A stretch of 64,000 bases of DNA, taken from Luteipulveratus mongoliensis (lineage in GTDB: Bacteria; Actinomycetota; Actinomycetes; Actinomycetales; Dermatophilaceae). The stretch covers positions 1,984,001-2,048,000 of the forward strand of contig NZ_CP011112.1 in the NCBI RefSeq assembly GCF_001190945.1, given 5' to 3'. The translations under genes were made by a program, and so were the position numbers. Below, one piece after another: positions 16,415-26,722 of this stretch. Numbering within the stretch: the first letter of the stretch is position 1; each line of letters starts with the position of its first letter. The notes under the pieces are model-generated. The model was not told the origin of the DNA. It was given only the letters and a program-made list of their open reading frames with translations, and did not search any database.

Positions 16415-17128
16415 ATGGCGGAGCGGGCGATCACCAGACCACCACGCGTACACGTACGCGGTGTCGACCGCAGCGGCAGCCTGTGCCACGAGCGGTGGTT
16501 GCGCCACGGTGACGACCCGCAGGTGGTGCTGCGCGCGCAGGGCTGGGAGCCCAGCGGCCTGGTCAGCATCAGCACGCTGCGCTCGCCGACCCTGGAGATT
16601 GCCCTCGACTACCGGGTGAGCCGCGCCCCCAAGACCGAGCCCCCGGCGTACGACGTCCCGCGCGACGACGGCTTGCGGATCATGGAGGGTGAGCTGCCGA
16701 TCCGCTACCAGCGCGTCGCGGCCTACGCGGTCGTGACCAGCACGCGCGGCACGCTGATGAGTCAGGCGTCGCACCGCACCTCGACCCAGGGGCAGTGGGG
16801 TCTGCCGGGCGGTGGCCTCGATGACGGTGAGGACCCGGACGACGCCGTGGTGCGTGAGGTCTGGGAGGAGAGCGGCCAGCACGTCAGGCTGGCCGGCGCC
16901 TTGGATGTGGTGACCCAGCACTGGGTCGGGCGTGCGCCGAGTCGGCGGCTCGAGGACTTCCACGCGATCCGTCTCGTCTACCGCGCGGTCTGCGTGGCAC
17001 CGACGGAGCCGGTCGTGCACGACGTCGGCGGTACGACCGCTGCCGCCGCCTGGATGACGGACGAGCAGCTCGCCCAGGCCGACATCGCGACCTGGGCGAG
17101 ACCGCTGCTCACTCGTTCTCTCGCCTGA
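16415..17128 (+). CDS. NUDIX hydrolase
   Basis: A 237-residue protein with an uncharacterised N-terminal 100 residues and a C-terminal NUDIX domain. The NUDIX box, GGGLDDGEDPDDAVVREVW followed by EESGQ (about 130-153), is complete. Such enzymes hydrolyse nucleoside diphosphates linked to another moiety. It directly follows the glycosyltransferase gene. Its 3' end overlaps the convergent acidic membrane protein gene by 20 bp, so the two mRNAs are complementary at their ends. Confidence 0.86.
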   Translation: MAERAITRPPRVHVRGVDRSGSLCHERWLRHGDDPQVVLRAQGWEPSGLVSISTLRSPTLEIALDYRVSRAPKTEPPAYDVPRDDGLRIMEGELPIRYQRVAAYAVVTSTRGTLMSQASHRTSTQGQWGLPGGGLDDGEDPDDAVVREVWEESGQHVRLAGALDVVTQHWVGRAPSRRLEDFHAIRLVYRAVCVAPTEPVVHDVGGTTAAAAWMTDEQLAQADIATWARPLLTRSLA

Positions 17129-17798
17129 GGACGCTCGTCAGTCCGGCTCCGCCGAGCAGCAGTCCCGCAGCGATCGCGGCCACCGGCACGGCCACCGACC
17201 AGGTGATGTCCAGGTCGCGGGTATGCACCACGATCGAGAAGACCGCCAGCGCCATCAGCAGCACTCCGGTGACGACCGTGAGCGGCGCCGGCCCCTTGAT
17301 CCACCGCTGCGGCATCGGGGTTGAGGCGTATGTCGGGATCGGCTCGGGCGTCGAGGTCGCCTCGGGCTTCTTCACGGCCGTGGGGTCCGGCTCCTTGACG
17401 TCCGGCGGGATGGCCAGCGTCACGGTGTCGTCCTGGTCGTCGTGCACCGGCTCGGCTGCGGCGTCGGCTGTCGGCTCGTCATCGACCGGTTCGGTCGCGT
17501 CAGCCGGTTCGGTCGCGTCAGCCGAGGCGGTCGCCTCAGTCGCCTCAGCCTCGTCGGTCGACTCAGTCTCGGCGGTCGGTTCGGTCGCCTCGGCGGGCTC
17601 AGCCGGCTCGCTGTCAGCAACAGGCTCGACGCGCTCGGTGCGGTCGACGGGCACGACAGCCTCGGTGCGGTCGTCCGACTCCGTCGGCTCAGCGGCAGCC
17701 GACTCGGTCGGCTCAGCGGAACCCGTCGGGGTGGCGCGCCAGGTCGGCAGCATCGGGTCGGTGGTCGGGCGGTCGTCCGACGGATCCTGGGTATTCAT
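17109..17798 (-). CDS. Acidic low-complexity membrane protein, unknown
   Basis: A 229-residue protein. Residues 20-125 are almost entirely Glu, Ala, Thr, Asp, Pro and Ser, with repeated T-E-P/A-D-A units written in DNA as near 18-bp tandem repeats around 17489-17524. Two predicted transmembrane helices follow (about 170-190 and 197-217), then a short basic tail. The long N-terminus is probably cytoplasmic and disordered. Its start overlaps the stop of the PspC-domain gene by 4 bp, so it is the second gene of that operon and is likely part of the same envelope-stress system. No known family recognised. Confidence 0.72.
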   Translation of the reverse strand: MNTQDPSDDRPTTDPMLPTWRATPTGSAEPTESAAAEPTESDDRTEAVVPVDRTERVEPVADSEPAEPAEATEPTAETESTDEAEATEATASADATEPADATEPVDDEPTADAAAEPVHDDQDDTVTLAIPPDVKEPDPTAVKKPEATSTPEPIPTYASTPMPQRWIKGPAPLTVVTGVLLMALAVFSIVVHTRDLDITWSVAVPVAAIAAGLLLGGAGLTSVLRRENE

Positions 17799-19348
17799 CG
17801 GACCGGCTCCTTCTCGATCGAGATCTGGCCGATGCCGACGTTGGCGTCGATGACCAGGGTTGCGGGCTGAGTGCCCACGCGGATGGTGCGGTTGAGGTCG
17901 GTCCCACCGGTCGAGGACTTCCAGCCGATCTCGTTCTCGATGCTGTCGTCCAGGTCGATCGAGCCGATGCCCACGTGGGTCCGGATCTCGACCGGTACGC
18001 CTGCTGGCACGTGCACCTCAAGATGGCCGAAGGAGATCTTGGCCGGCACGACGGTGCGCGTGGTCGGCTTGCCCAGACGGGAGAGATCCAGCTTGCCCTG
18101 GCCGGCCGACAGCTCGTAGTGCTGCCCCGAGGCCACCGTGGCGGCCGTCGGCGTCCACGTCTCGTCGCCTGCCGAACCGGTCAGGCTCAGCCCCTTGGGC
18201 AGGATCATCAGGACCGCGGTGACGAGGGCGAGCAGGACGCCGATATGGCTGGCGAAGGTCGCTCTGCGCCCGAGTGCGCCGGCGATGAACACGCCGAGCC
18301 CGACCACACCGAGCGCAGCGGCGATACCGACGCGTCCGGACACGTCGTCGTACGACGTCTGGTCGAGGATGAGGGCGGTCGCACCGCCGCCGGCAGCGGC
18401 GAGGCCGAGCAGCGCGAGGGTGAGTCCGCCACCGACCTTGCGACGACGAGCGCGCGGCGGCCTCGGTGTCCAGGGGCCTGACTGGTACGGCGGCACCCCC
18501 GTGTCGCTGGGAGGCGTCGCCCCACCTGCACCGGAGGACGTCGGCTCGCTGCTCACCGGACTGGTGCCACCGGCGGGCGTGAAGGTGGGCGCGTTCGCAC
18601 TTCCAGGCGTACGGCTGCCCGTCGACGTCGGCGCGTACTGCGGCGGCGAGGAAGCGTACGGCTGGGAGGAGGTGGCGTACGGCTGGGAGGAGGTGGCGGC
18701 GTACGGCTGGGCCGGGCTCGCCCCGCTGTAGGGCTGCGGCGCGGGAGAGGAGGCAGCGTACGGCTGCGGCGCCGACGGGGCGCCTGGCTGCTGGTGCTTG
18801 TCACGGGACAGGTAGAGCCAGCCGGCGCCACCGATCACGAGCAGCGGAACGATCGGGCCAGGTCCCCAGCCGTCGCCCCAGCCCCACAGCCAGCCGAAGC
18901 CGGAGCCGACGACCACGATCGTGACGACCATGAGTCCGATGGCGGCGCCGTCGCTGTGGCGGGTGGCGCGCTCGAGCATGATCGAGCCGCGGCGGTCCGG
19001 CAGCAGGCACCAGGCGATGAGGTAGAGCGAGACGCCCGCGCCGAAGATCAGACCGAGCAGGATGAACGCCGCTCGCACGATCAGCGGGTCCACCCGCAGC
19101 CGGTCGGCGATGCCGGAGCAGACGCCGGCGATCCACTTGTCGTCGGAGTTGCGGGCCAGACCGACGCCGCGTACGCCGTTCAGGAACCTGTCGAAGGCGT
19201 CCGAGTGCGAAGACTGCGAGTTCTGGCCGTGCTGCCAGCCGAAGTGCGAACCGGACGGGTCATGGGTGGGCGGCGTCTGAGCTCCCGAGTCCGGTGGCGG
19301 CGCCTGGCCTGTGCCGGGGGGAGGAGTCTGGTCTGTCACGGTCTCCAC
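17795..19348 (-). CDS. PspC-domain protein with LiaF-like C-terminus
   Basis: A 517-residue membrane protein. A PspC domain lies at about 55-115 (IAGVCSGIADRLRVDPLIVRAAFI reads across it in parts), followed by two helices, a Pro/Ala/Ser/Tyr-rich linker with SQPYA repeats (about 180-255), two or three further helices (about 300-370), and a C-terminal beta-rich domain with the pattern seen in DUF4097/LiaF proteins (VEIRTHVGIGSIDLDD; ANVGIGQISIEKE). The gene is divergent from a histidine kinase that also carries PspC, so it probably modulates that kinase in envelope-stress sensing. A GTG at 19339 is an alternative start. Confidence 0.85.
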   Translation of the reverse strand: METVTDQTPPPGTGQAPPPDSGAQTPPTHDPSGSHFGWQHGQNSQSSHSDAFDRFLNGVRGVGLARNSDDKWIAGVCSGIADRLRVDPLIVRAAFILLGLIFGAGVSLYLIAWCLLPDRRGSIMLERATRHSDGAAIGLMVVTIVVVGSGFGWLWGWGDGWGPGPIVPLLVIGGAGWLYLSRDKHQQPGAPSAPQPYAASSPAPQPYSGASPAQPYAATSSQPYATSSQPYASSPPQYAPTSTGSRTPGSANAPTFTPAGGTSPVSSEPTSSGAGGATPPSDTGVPPYQSGPWTPRPPRARRRKVGGGLTLALLGLAAAGGGATALILDQTSYDDVSGRVGIAAALGVVGLGVFIAGALGRRATFASHIGVLLALVTAVLMILPKGLSLTGSAGDETWTPTAATVASGQHYELSAGQGKLDLSRLGKPTTRTVVPAKISFGHLEVHVPAGVPVEIRTHVGIGSIDLDDSIENEIGWKSSTGGTDLNRTIRVGTQPATLVIDANVGIGQISIEKEPVR

Positions 19349-19464
19349 TGTGCTGCCTGAGCGGGCTCGCAGCCATGAGGGTCGACCCTGAAGTGCCCCT
19401 GACGGACCCCTGGGGATGGCCCTCGATGGTCGGAATCACGCCGATCCTGCGCGAGGATGGGGTC

Positions 19465-20730
19465 ATGTCCAGCCCCACCGCGCCCGGCGCACCCCGACCC
19501 CTGCCCGGGGCCGTGCTGCCCGAGCGACCGCCTCTGCTCCGCCCGCGACACGGGCGCGTGCTCGGCGGCGTCGCCGAGGGAGTGAGCCGTCACCTCGGTG
19601 TGCCGGTCATGGCGGTCCGCGTGTTCTTCGTGGTCACGGGCGTGTTCTTCGTCGGCCTGGTGATCTACGGGTTTCTCTGGCTGACGATCCCGCAGGGGGA
19701 GCAAGCCGGAGCGCCATTCCACCCGCGCAACATCCCCAAGAGCCTGCTGCTGATCGGCGGCGTCATCGTGCTCGGCTCGTTGGGCGCGTCGGCGTTCATC
19801 GGCGCCAACATCGAGCCGCGTGTCGTGCTTCCGGTGATCGCGATCGGCGCCGGCCTCCTGATCACCTGGTCGATGTTGGACCGCTCGCGGCGTGAGCAGT
19901 GGCTGGCAGCCGGCGACTTAACTCGCCGAGAGTCGTTGGTACGCATAGGAATTGGCAGCCTGCTCGTTTTGAGCGGCCTTGCTCTCGTGGCCTCGCAAGG
20001 GCGTGGCCTGTCGGGCATTCGGGACGTCGCCATCGCGACCCTCGTGGTCCTGGTTGGCACCGCGCTGCTCGCGGCGCCGTTCGTGATCCGCCTCTGGGAC
20101 GACTTCCGGCGGGAGCAGACCGCGCGCATCCGGGCGACCGAGAAGGCCGACATCGCGGCGCACCTGCACGACTCCGTGCTGCAGACCCTCGCGCTCGTCC
20201 AGCGTCGATCGGACGACCCCATGGCTGTGCAGCGCCTGGCGCGTGCCCAGGAACGCGAGCTGCGCCAGTGGCTGTACGCCGATGAGTCGCCCGCCGCTGC
20301 CACCCTCGCCTCTGCGGTCACGGCCGCGGCGCACGAGATCGAGGACATGCACGGCGTGCCGATCGACCTGGTCGTCACCGGCGACCGCCCGCTGGACGAC
20401 GACGGCGCCGCACTGGTGCGTGCTGTGCGCGAGGCGATGGCCAACGCCGTACGCCATGCCCAGCCGCCCGTTTCGGCGTACGTCGAGGTCGGCCAGCGTG
20501 AGGTGGAAGCCTTCGTCCGTGACCACGGTGCCGGCTTCGACCTGGACGCTGTGCCGTCGGACCGGCTCGGTGTCCGGGAGTCGATCGTCGGCCGAATGGA
20601 CCGGCACGGGGGGTCCGCAACGGTGCGACGGCGAGAGGATGGCACTGAGGTGTCCTTGCGCCTGCCGCTTCCAGAAGGAGCAGGGCCCGAGTCTCGTCCA
20701 GAAGGATCAGCTGAGGAGGTTCAGTCATGA
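19465..20730 (+). CDS. PspC-fused histidine kinase, NarL-partner type
   Basis: A 421-residue sensor kinase. Residues 25-85 are a PspC domain (RHGRVLGGVAEGVSRHLGV), followed by several membrane helices (about 50-210), a dimerisation helix with HLHDSVLQTLALVQ (about 233-246), and a HATPase domain (AVREAMANAVRHA for the N box; DHGAGFDLDAV for the G box). The layout matches LiaS/NarX-type kinases. The ATG at 19465 has GAGG 9-12 nt upstream. It is translationally coupled (ATGA) to the response regulator. The PspC domain likely senses membrane state through the PspC partner encoded divergently. Confidence 0.9.
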   Translation: MSSPTAPGAPRPLPGAVLPERPPLLRPRHGRVLGGVAEGVSRHLGVPVMAVRVFFVVTGVFFVGLVIYGFLWLTIPQGEQAGAPFHPRNIPKSLLLIGGVIVLGSLGASAFIGANIEPRVVLPVIAIGAGLLITWSMLDRSRREQWLAAGDLTRRESLVRIGIGSLLVLSGLALVASQGRGLSGIRDVAIATLVVLVGTALLAAPFVIRLWDDFRREQTARIRATEKADIAAHLHDSVLQTLALVQRRSDDPMAVQRLARAQERELRQWLYADESPAAATLASAVTAAAHEIEDMHGVPIDLVVTGDRPLDDDGAALVRAVREAMANAVRHAQPPVSAYVEVGQREVEAFVRDHGAGFDLDAVPSDRLGVRESIVGRMDRHGGSATVRRREDGTEVSLRLPLPEGAGPESRPEGSAEEVQS

Positions 20731-21413
20731 CTGCTGAGAAGCCACCACCACGCATCATCAGGATCGTGCTCGTCGACGACCACCGGATGTTCCGGTCGGG
20801 CGTGAAGGCCGAGCTGGACGAGACCACTGAGGTCGTCGGTGAGGCACCCGACGTCGAGGCGGCAGTCGCTGTTGTCCGGGAGACGCGACCGGACGTCGTA
20901 CTCCTGGATGTTCATCTGCCCGGAGGCATGGGCAACGGTGGCTCCGACGTCGTCACCGGCTGTGCGGGACTGACCACTGAGGCCGGTGAGCCCGTACGCT
21001 TCCTGGCCCTGTCCGTGTCCGACGCCGCTGAGGACGTGATCGCCGTGATCCGTTCTGGCGCAAGGGGATACGTCACCAAGACCATCTCGCCGGCGGACCT
21101 GATCACGGCGATCCATCGGGTGGCTGATGGCGATGCGGTCTTCTCGCCGCGGCTGGCCGGCTTCGTGCTGGACGCGTTCGGCGCGACGGCCGGTGAGGTC
21201 GCCGAGGTGGACGAGGAGCTGGACCGGCTGAGCGCGCGTGAGCGTGAGGTGATGCGGTTGATCGCCCGCGGCTACCAGTACAAGGAAGTTGCCAAGGAGC
21301 TGTTCATCTCGATCAAGACGGTCGAGACCCACGTGTCGTCAGTGCTGCGCAAGCTGCAGCTGTCGTCGCGGCACGAGCTCACGTCGTGGGCGATGGCCCG
21401 CCGCCTGCTCTGA
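20727..21413 (+). CDS. LuxR/NarL-family response regulator
   Basis: A 228-residue regulator. The receiver domain has acidic residues at DDH, the phosphoacceptor Asp in VVLLDVHLPGG (about residue 57), and Lys in YVTKTISPADL. The C-terminal LuxR helix-turn-helix reads LSAREREVMRLIARGYQYKE (about 166-185), followed by the recognition helix SIKTVETHVSSVLRKL. Its stop is 13 bp from the end of a convergent gene. It should control the divergent PspC operon and its own, in analogy with LiaR. Confidence 0.93.
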   Translation: MTAEKPPPRIIRIVLVDDHRMFRSGVKAELDETTEVVGEAPDVEAAVAVVRETRPDVVLLDVHLPGGMGNGGSDVVTGCAGLTTEAGEPVRFLALSVSDAAEDVIAVIRSGARGYVTKTISPADLITAIHRVADGDAVFSPRLAGFVLDAFGATAGEVAEVDEELDRLSAREREVMRLIARGYQYKEVAKELFISIKTVETHVSSVLRKLQLSSRHELTSWAMARRLL

Positions 21414-21425
21414 CGTGCGGGCGCG

Positions 21426-22586
21426 TCAGCCGTCGCCGAGCTGGAAGCGCTCGAAACGGGTCAGCTCTGCATCGATCGCCGCCTGGTGATCTCGGGCGTT
21501 GCCACGGCCGACCCACGTCCACTGCTGCACCAGCAGCCTGCGCTGGTCACGGTCGGTCTTCAGGTCGATCGCGGCGACGACCTCATCACCCACGAGCACT
21601 GGCAACGTGAAGTAGCCGTAGACCCGCTTGGCCTTCGGCACGTACGCCTCGAAGACGTGGTCGTAGCCGAAGAACGACGACAGCCGCTTGCGCATGATCA
21701 CCAGCGGGTCGAACGGCGACAGGACGTGCACCAGCTCCTCGACCGGCGGCGGCGGCGGGACGTCCAGGGTGGCCGGCTCCGCCCAGTGCTCGACCTTCTC
21801 TGCGCCGTCGATTGCCACTGGTACCAGCTCTTTTCGACGGACCCGCCTCTCGATGATCTCGCGCATCGCCACCCTCGCCGGGAGCTTCTGGAGGTGCGTC
21901 GTTGACTCGACGCTCACCACACCCTGGGCTCGCAGTGCCCGGTCGAGCTGGAAGGCCTGCACCTGCCGGTCGGTCGCCGGCCGCGGCGCCCGCTCCCAGC
22001 CGAAGTGCCGGTCCGGCAGGTCGTACGTCTTCACCATCCCGTCGCGTCCGCTGACGGTGAGGAGTCCGCGGTCGAAGGCCAGCTCGAGCGCGGCTTTCGA
22101 CGGCTTGCGGCTGGCCCACAGATGAGTCTTCTCGACCAGTGCGTCGTTCTTGAAATCCCGAATCGTCAGCGGTCCGTCGGCACGGATCTGCCGCACGACC
22201 CGGCGTACGTCGTCCTCGGTGACGGAGGAGTACCAGGACGGGATCGGGGCCGTGCGCCGGGCGCGCATCTGCGGCAGTGAGTAGCGGAAGCGCTCGGTCG
22301 GGACGTAGGCCAGGGCGTGCGTCCAGTACTCGAAGACGCTCTTGTCGCGCGCCTGCGCCCGCTGAAGATCCGCCGGCCGATAGTCCGGGATGCGGCTCCA
22401 CAGGATGTGGTGGTGGCACCGCTCGATGACGTTGATCGTGTCGATCTGGACGTAGCCGAGCTGATCGACGGCGGCGCTCACTGCGCCTTCGCCGGCGTCG
22501 CCGAACGGATCACGCGAGTCCAGCCGCTGAGCGCGCATCCAGATGTGGCGCGCCTCGGCCTGGGTCAGGGCAGCAGCAACCGGCAT
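21426..22586 (-). CDS. YcaQ/AlkX-type winged-helix DNA glycosylase
   Basis: A 386-residue protein of the HTH_42 (AlkZ/YcaQ) family of DNA glycosylases that unhook interstrand crosslinks or bulky alkylated bases. The catalytic QxD motif is seen in GYVQIDTINVIERCHHH (about 44-60), the arrangement typical of YcaQ (AlkX) rather than AlkZ (QxQ). The conserved EYWTHALAYVP (about 106-116) and LSPFDPLVIMRKR (about 304-316) are present. It stands alone, convergent with the response regulator. DNA-repair function is inferred from family. Confidence 0.86.
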   Translation of the reverse strand: MPVAAALTQAEARHIWMRAQRLDSRDPFGDAGEGAVSAAVDQLGYVQIDTINVIERCHHHILWSRIPDYRPADLQRAQARDKSVFEYWTHALAYVPTERFRYSLPQMRARRTAPIPSWYSSVTEDDVRRVVRQIRADGPLTIRDFKNDALVEKTHLWASRKPSKAALELAFDRGLLTVSGRDGMVKTYDLPDRHFGWERAPRPATDRQVQAFQLDRALRAQGVVSVESTTHLQKLPARVAMREIIERRVRRKELVPVAIDGAEKVEHWAEPATLDVPPPPPVEELVHVLSPFDPLVIMRKRLSSFFGYDHVFEAYVPKAKRVYGYFTLPVLVGDEVVAAIDLKTDRDQRRLLVQQWTWVGRGNARDHQAAIDAELTRFERFQLGDG

Positions 22587-22653
22587 GGCTGCACGCTAGA
22601 GCCCACCACCGACAGCACCCCAGACCGCTGGTCGAGTGGGCGAGCCCAACCAC

Positions 22654-22758
22654 CGCTGGTCGAGTAGGCGAGCCCCTGGGCGAGCCGTATCGAGACCGGG
22701 TGCGCGCGGTCGCGGGTCTCGATACGCCTCCGCTGGCGCTCCGGCTACTCGACCAGCG
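22654..22758. repeat. REP-like nested palindrome, copy 1
   Basis: Outer 14-bp perfect arms (CGCTGGTCGAGTAG at 22654-22667 and its complement at 22745-22758) enclose inner 12-bp perfect arms (22686-22697 and 22715-22726, CGTATCGAGACC type). A partial unit precedes it at 22624-22645. Bases 22682-22758 are repeated with one mismatch at 22865-22941. Similar palindromes are common intergenic repeats in actinobacteria of this kind. Confidence 0.85.
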
Positions 22759-22769
22759 ATGGGCGGACA

Positions 22770-22838
22770 GGGGTCTCGTGCAGAAGCTCAACGTCGTTGT
22801 ACACATCTACAACAAAGTTGAGCTTCTCTTCACACCCC
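22770..22838. repeat. 69-bp hairpin repeat, copy 2
   Basis: Second copy of the element at 13224-13292. Here pairing is better: AGAAGCTCAAC (22782-22792) with GTTGAGCTTCT (22817-22827), and GTTGTA with TACAAC around a 6-nt loop. It sits between two REP-like units with 10-11 nt on each side. The whole 22587-22996 interval (410 bp) holds only these repeats and the upstream region of the GAF regulator; no gene was found in it. Confidence 0.75.
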
Positions 22839-22848
22839 ATGCCACCAT

Positions 22849-22941
22849 CGCTGGTCGATGAGGTGAGCCGTGTCGAGACCGGGTGCGCGCGGTCGCGGGT
22901 CTCGATACGCCTCCGCTGGCGCTCCGGCTACTCGACCAGCG
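22849..22941. repeat. REP-like nested palindrome, copy 2
   Basis: Bases 22865-22941 are 76/77 identical to 22682-22758. The left outer arm has diverged (CGCTGGTCGATGAGG), while the inner palindrome and right arm are intact. It lies 55 bp upstream of the GAF regulator start, so it may lie in or upstream of its promoter. Confidence 0.85.
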
Positions 22942-22996
22942 GGACCTACCTGGTCGGACGGGTGACAGGGACCGGCCCGCGAGGTCTACTGGGGAG

Positions 22997-24184
22997 ATGG
23001 GTCACAACGTCGTGCGACCGATGGTGACGGAGTCGTGGATGCGCTCCGCGGCCGCCGGCGTACGCGTCGACGAGGGCGAGGCGCCGATCACGCTGCCCGA
23101 TGACGAGCTCGGCGACTACCGCGCTGCCCACCCGCTCTCGCTCGCGATCCCGCTGCTGGAGGACGTCCTCGGAGAGGCGGCCCGCGCCAGCGACGCCCTG
23201 ATGGCGGTCTCCGACGAGCACGGTCAGCTGCTCTGGCTGTGCGGTACGCCGGACACCCTGCGTCGCGCGGAGGGCATCGGCTTCGTGGAGGGCAGCTCCT
23301 GGGACGAACGTGTCGCGGGCACCAATGCTCCAGGGACAGCACTCGCGCTGGACCGCCCGGTGCAGGTCATCCGGGCCGAGCACTTCCGGTCGTCGGTGCA
23401 GTCGTGGTCATGTGCAGCGGCGCCGATCCACGACCTCAGCTCGGGCGCGCTGCTGGGCATCCTGGACGTCACGGGAGGCGACCAGATCGTCGTACCCCAG
23501 ACCATGGCGATGCTGCGCGCCGCCGCTCGGCTCGCCGAGATCGAGCTCGCGCGCCCCGACCTCGAGCATCCCCGCCTCGTCCTGCCCGGAGGGAGCGGCG
23601 GTCCGCGGCTCGAGGCGAGCGGGCTCGGTCGAGCCAGCGCCGAGGTCCACATCGGTGGGCGCGGGCACCGGCTCGGCCCACGGCACAGCGAGATGATCGT
23701 GCTGCTCGCGGAGGCACCCGACGGCCTCTCTGGCGACGAAATGGCTTGCGGTCTCTACGAATCCGGCACTGCAAACTCGACTGTTCGGGCCGAGACGATC
23801 CGGCTGAAGCGGGTGCTGGGCGAGGACGTGCTGCGCTCGCGGCCCTACCGACTACACGCCGATCTGGTCACCGACTGGACCGCCATCGAGGCGCGTCTCG
23901 CGGTGGGCGACGTGATCGGTGCCGTACGCGCCTACCGAGGCCCGCTGCTGCCTCACTCGGACGCGCCGGGCGTGGTCAAGGTGCGCGATCGCGTACACCT
24001 CGCCCTGGCGAACGCCGTCGTCAGCAGCGGTCGGGCGGACCTGCTGTCGACCTGGACCCGCAGCGTCTGGGGTGCCGATGACCTGACCGCATGGGAGGCG
24101 TTGAACGCCGCCCTGCCCGTGGCCTCGCCGATGCGCCGGCTCGCCCAGGCTCAGGTCGATCGGATCGACACCGAGCTCGGCTGA
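22997..24184 (+). CDS. GAF-domain transcriptional regulator of the aldehyde dehydrogenase operon
   Basis: A 395-residue protein. The N-terminal [12 protein letters not shown] and the GAF domain (about 55-175, with [18 protein letters not shown]) resemble the sensor half of AcoR-type regulators. There is no AAA+ sigma-54 module; the C-terminus has a winged-helix-like segment ([20 protein letters not shown], about 232-251) and a helical region. Such proteins are regularly encoded upstream of aldehyde dehydrogenase plus DUF779 in actinobacteria, as here. TCTACT lies 6 nt before the ATG, so it may be leaderless; GGGGAG abutting the start is too close to be a normal ribosome site. Confidence 0.82.
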   Translation: MGHNVVRPMVTESWMRSAAAGVRVDEGEAPITLPDDELGDYRAAHPLSLAIPLLEDVLGEAARASDALMAVSDEHGQLLWLCGTPDTLRRAEGIGFVEGSSWDERVAGTNAPGTALALDRPVQVIRAEHFRSSVQSWSCAAAPIHDLSSGALLGILDVTGGDQIVVPQTMAMLRAAARLAEIELARPDLEHPRLVLPGGSGGPRLEASGLGRASAEVHIGGRGHRLGPRHSEMIVLLAEAPDGLSGDEMACGLYESGTANSTVRAETIRLKRVLGEDVLRSRPYRLHADLVTDWTAIEARLAVGDVIGAVRAYRGPLLPHSDAPGVVKVRDRVHLALANAVVSSGRADLLSTWTRSVWGADDLTAWEALNAALPVASPMRRLAQAQVDRIDTELG

Positions 24185-24275
24185 GCCGAGCAGCACGCAA
24201 CCTTCCTGCAACGTCTGTGTGTCTAGCGTCACATCACGAGACGACTCAGCCACCAACGGTGATGGGAGTGCAGCA

Positions 24276-25799
<1,524 letters not shown>

Positions 25800-25805
25800 A
25801 CCGCG

Positions 25806-26195
25806 ATGAGCGACACGACTCCCGAAAGGGTGGCGGTCACCGACGAGGCCGCGCAGCTGCTGCGCGACCTCGTCGGTCGGCACGGGCCGGTGATGTTCCA
25901 CCAGTCAGGCGGCTGCTGTGACGGCAGCGCACCCATGTGTTTCCCGGAGGGGGAGTTCATGACCGGTGATGCAGACGTACTCCTGCAGGACCTCGAGGTG
26001 GACGGCATCGAGAAGCCGATCCCGTTCTGGATGTCGGTCTCCCAGTACGAGTACTGGAAGCACACCCACCTCACGGTCGACGTGGTCAAGGGACGAGGCA
26101 GCGGATTCAGTCTGGAGGCGCCCGAGGGCGTCCGATTCCTGATCCGGTCCCGTCTCATGACCGCGCCCGAGCTGGAGGCGCTCCGGCTGCTGTAG
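25806..26195 (+). CDS. DUF779 domain protein
   Basis: A 129-residue cytosolic protein with the DUF779 signature: a cysteine-rich SGGCCDGSAPMC (residues 38-49), which may bind metal, and later YEYWKHTHLTVDVV (about 78-91). The family almost always follows an aldehyde dehydrogenase gene. Here the gap is 6 bp, so both come from one mRNA. Its role in aldehyde oxidation is not established; an accessory or redox role is inference. Confidence 0.88.
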   Translation: MSDTTPERVAVTDEAAQLLRDLVGRHGPVMFHQSGGCCDGSAPMCFPEGEFMTGDADVLLQDLEVDGIEKPIPFWMSVSQYEYWKHTHLTVDVVKGRGSGFSLEAPEGVRFLIRSRLMTAPELEALRLL

Positions 26196-26201
26196 ACGAG
26201 G

Positions 26202-26603
26202 TCAGCTGTGGCGCTGGGCGAGCCAGGCGCGCAGGATCAGGATGCCGCCGCCGAGGCCGATCACGAAGCCGGCGACACCGCGCCCGAACGCGACCCAGTC
26301 GCCCTGGAAGACGACGCTGCACAACGCGACGAGGACGACACCGACGGCGAGGACGGCCAGCGAAGGCGTCGTGATCTTCTGTGGCCGGACGACCGCCGCC
26401 ACGATGTGTCCGACGATCCACCCGAGGATCGGCGCGGTGAGCCAGTCAGGACCGGGGAACGAGGAGTCGTCCGGCGCGAAGACGGCGCTGAGCACGAGCA
26501 GGATTGCCAGGAAGCCGAGGTCGGCGACGACCCAGACCAGGAGCTCCTGGCGGGCGTTGAGAGATGAGCTGGGAACTGCCTTGGGTGTGGTGGGGTGAGC
26601 CAT
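26202..26603 (-). CDS. Four-helix membrane protein, DUF3054-like
   Basis: A 133-residue membrane protein with about four hydrophobic helices (24-42, 56-73, 80-98, 107-125) and a polar N-terminus. TAPILGWIVGHIVAAVV recalls the Gly/Trp-rich second helix of DUF3054 proteins, but the match is weak. It is convergent with the DUF779 gene (6 bp between stops). Function unknown. Confidence 0.65.
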   Translation of the reverse strand: MAHPTTPKAVPSSSLNARQELLVWVVADLGFLAILLVLSAVFAPDDSSFPGPDWLTAPILGWIVGHIVAAVVRPQKITTPSLAVLAVGVVLVALCSVVFQGDWVAFGRGVAGFVIGLGGGILILRAWLAQRHS

Positions 26604-26722
26604 CAGTAACTCCCTTGTCTCGCAGGCACCGCGACAGGCGGTCGCGGGTTCGCTACTGATGAGTCACGCTACTGCTCAGGGGGGTTCGCGAGACTTACAT
26701 CACCCGGTGAATATTGGCTGAC

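Noticed and set aside
15245-17020. Minus-strand 591-codon frame opposite the glycosyltransferase and NUDIX genes
   Set aside because: Shadow of two convincing plus-strand genes.
22587-22996. Possible insertion sequence in the repeat cluster
   Set aside because: No transposase frame and no target duplication that I can define; only palindromic repeats are present.
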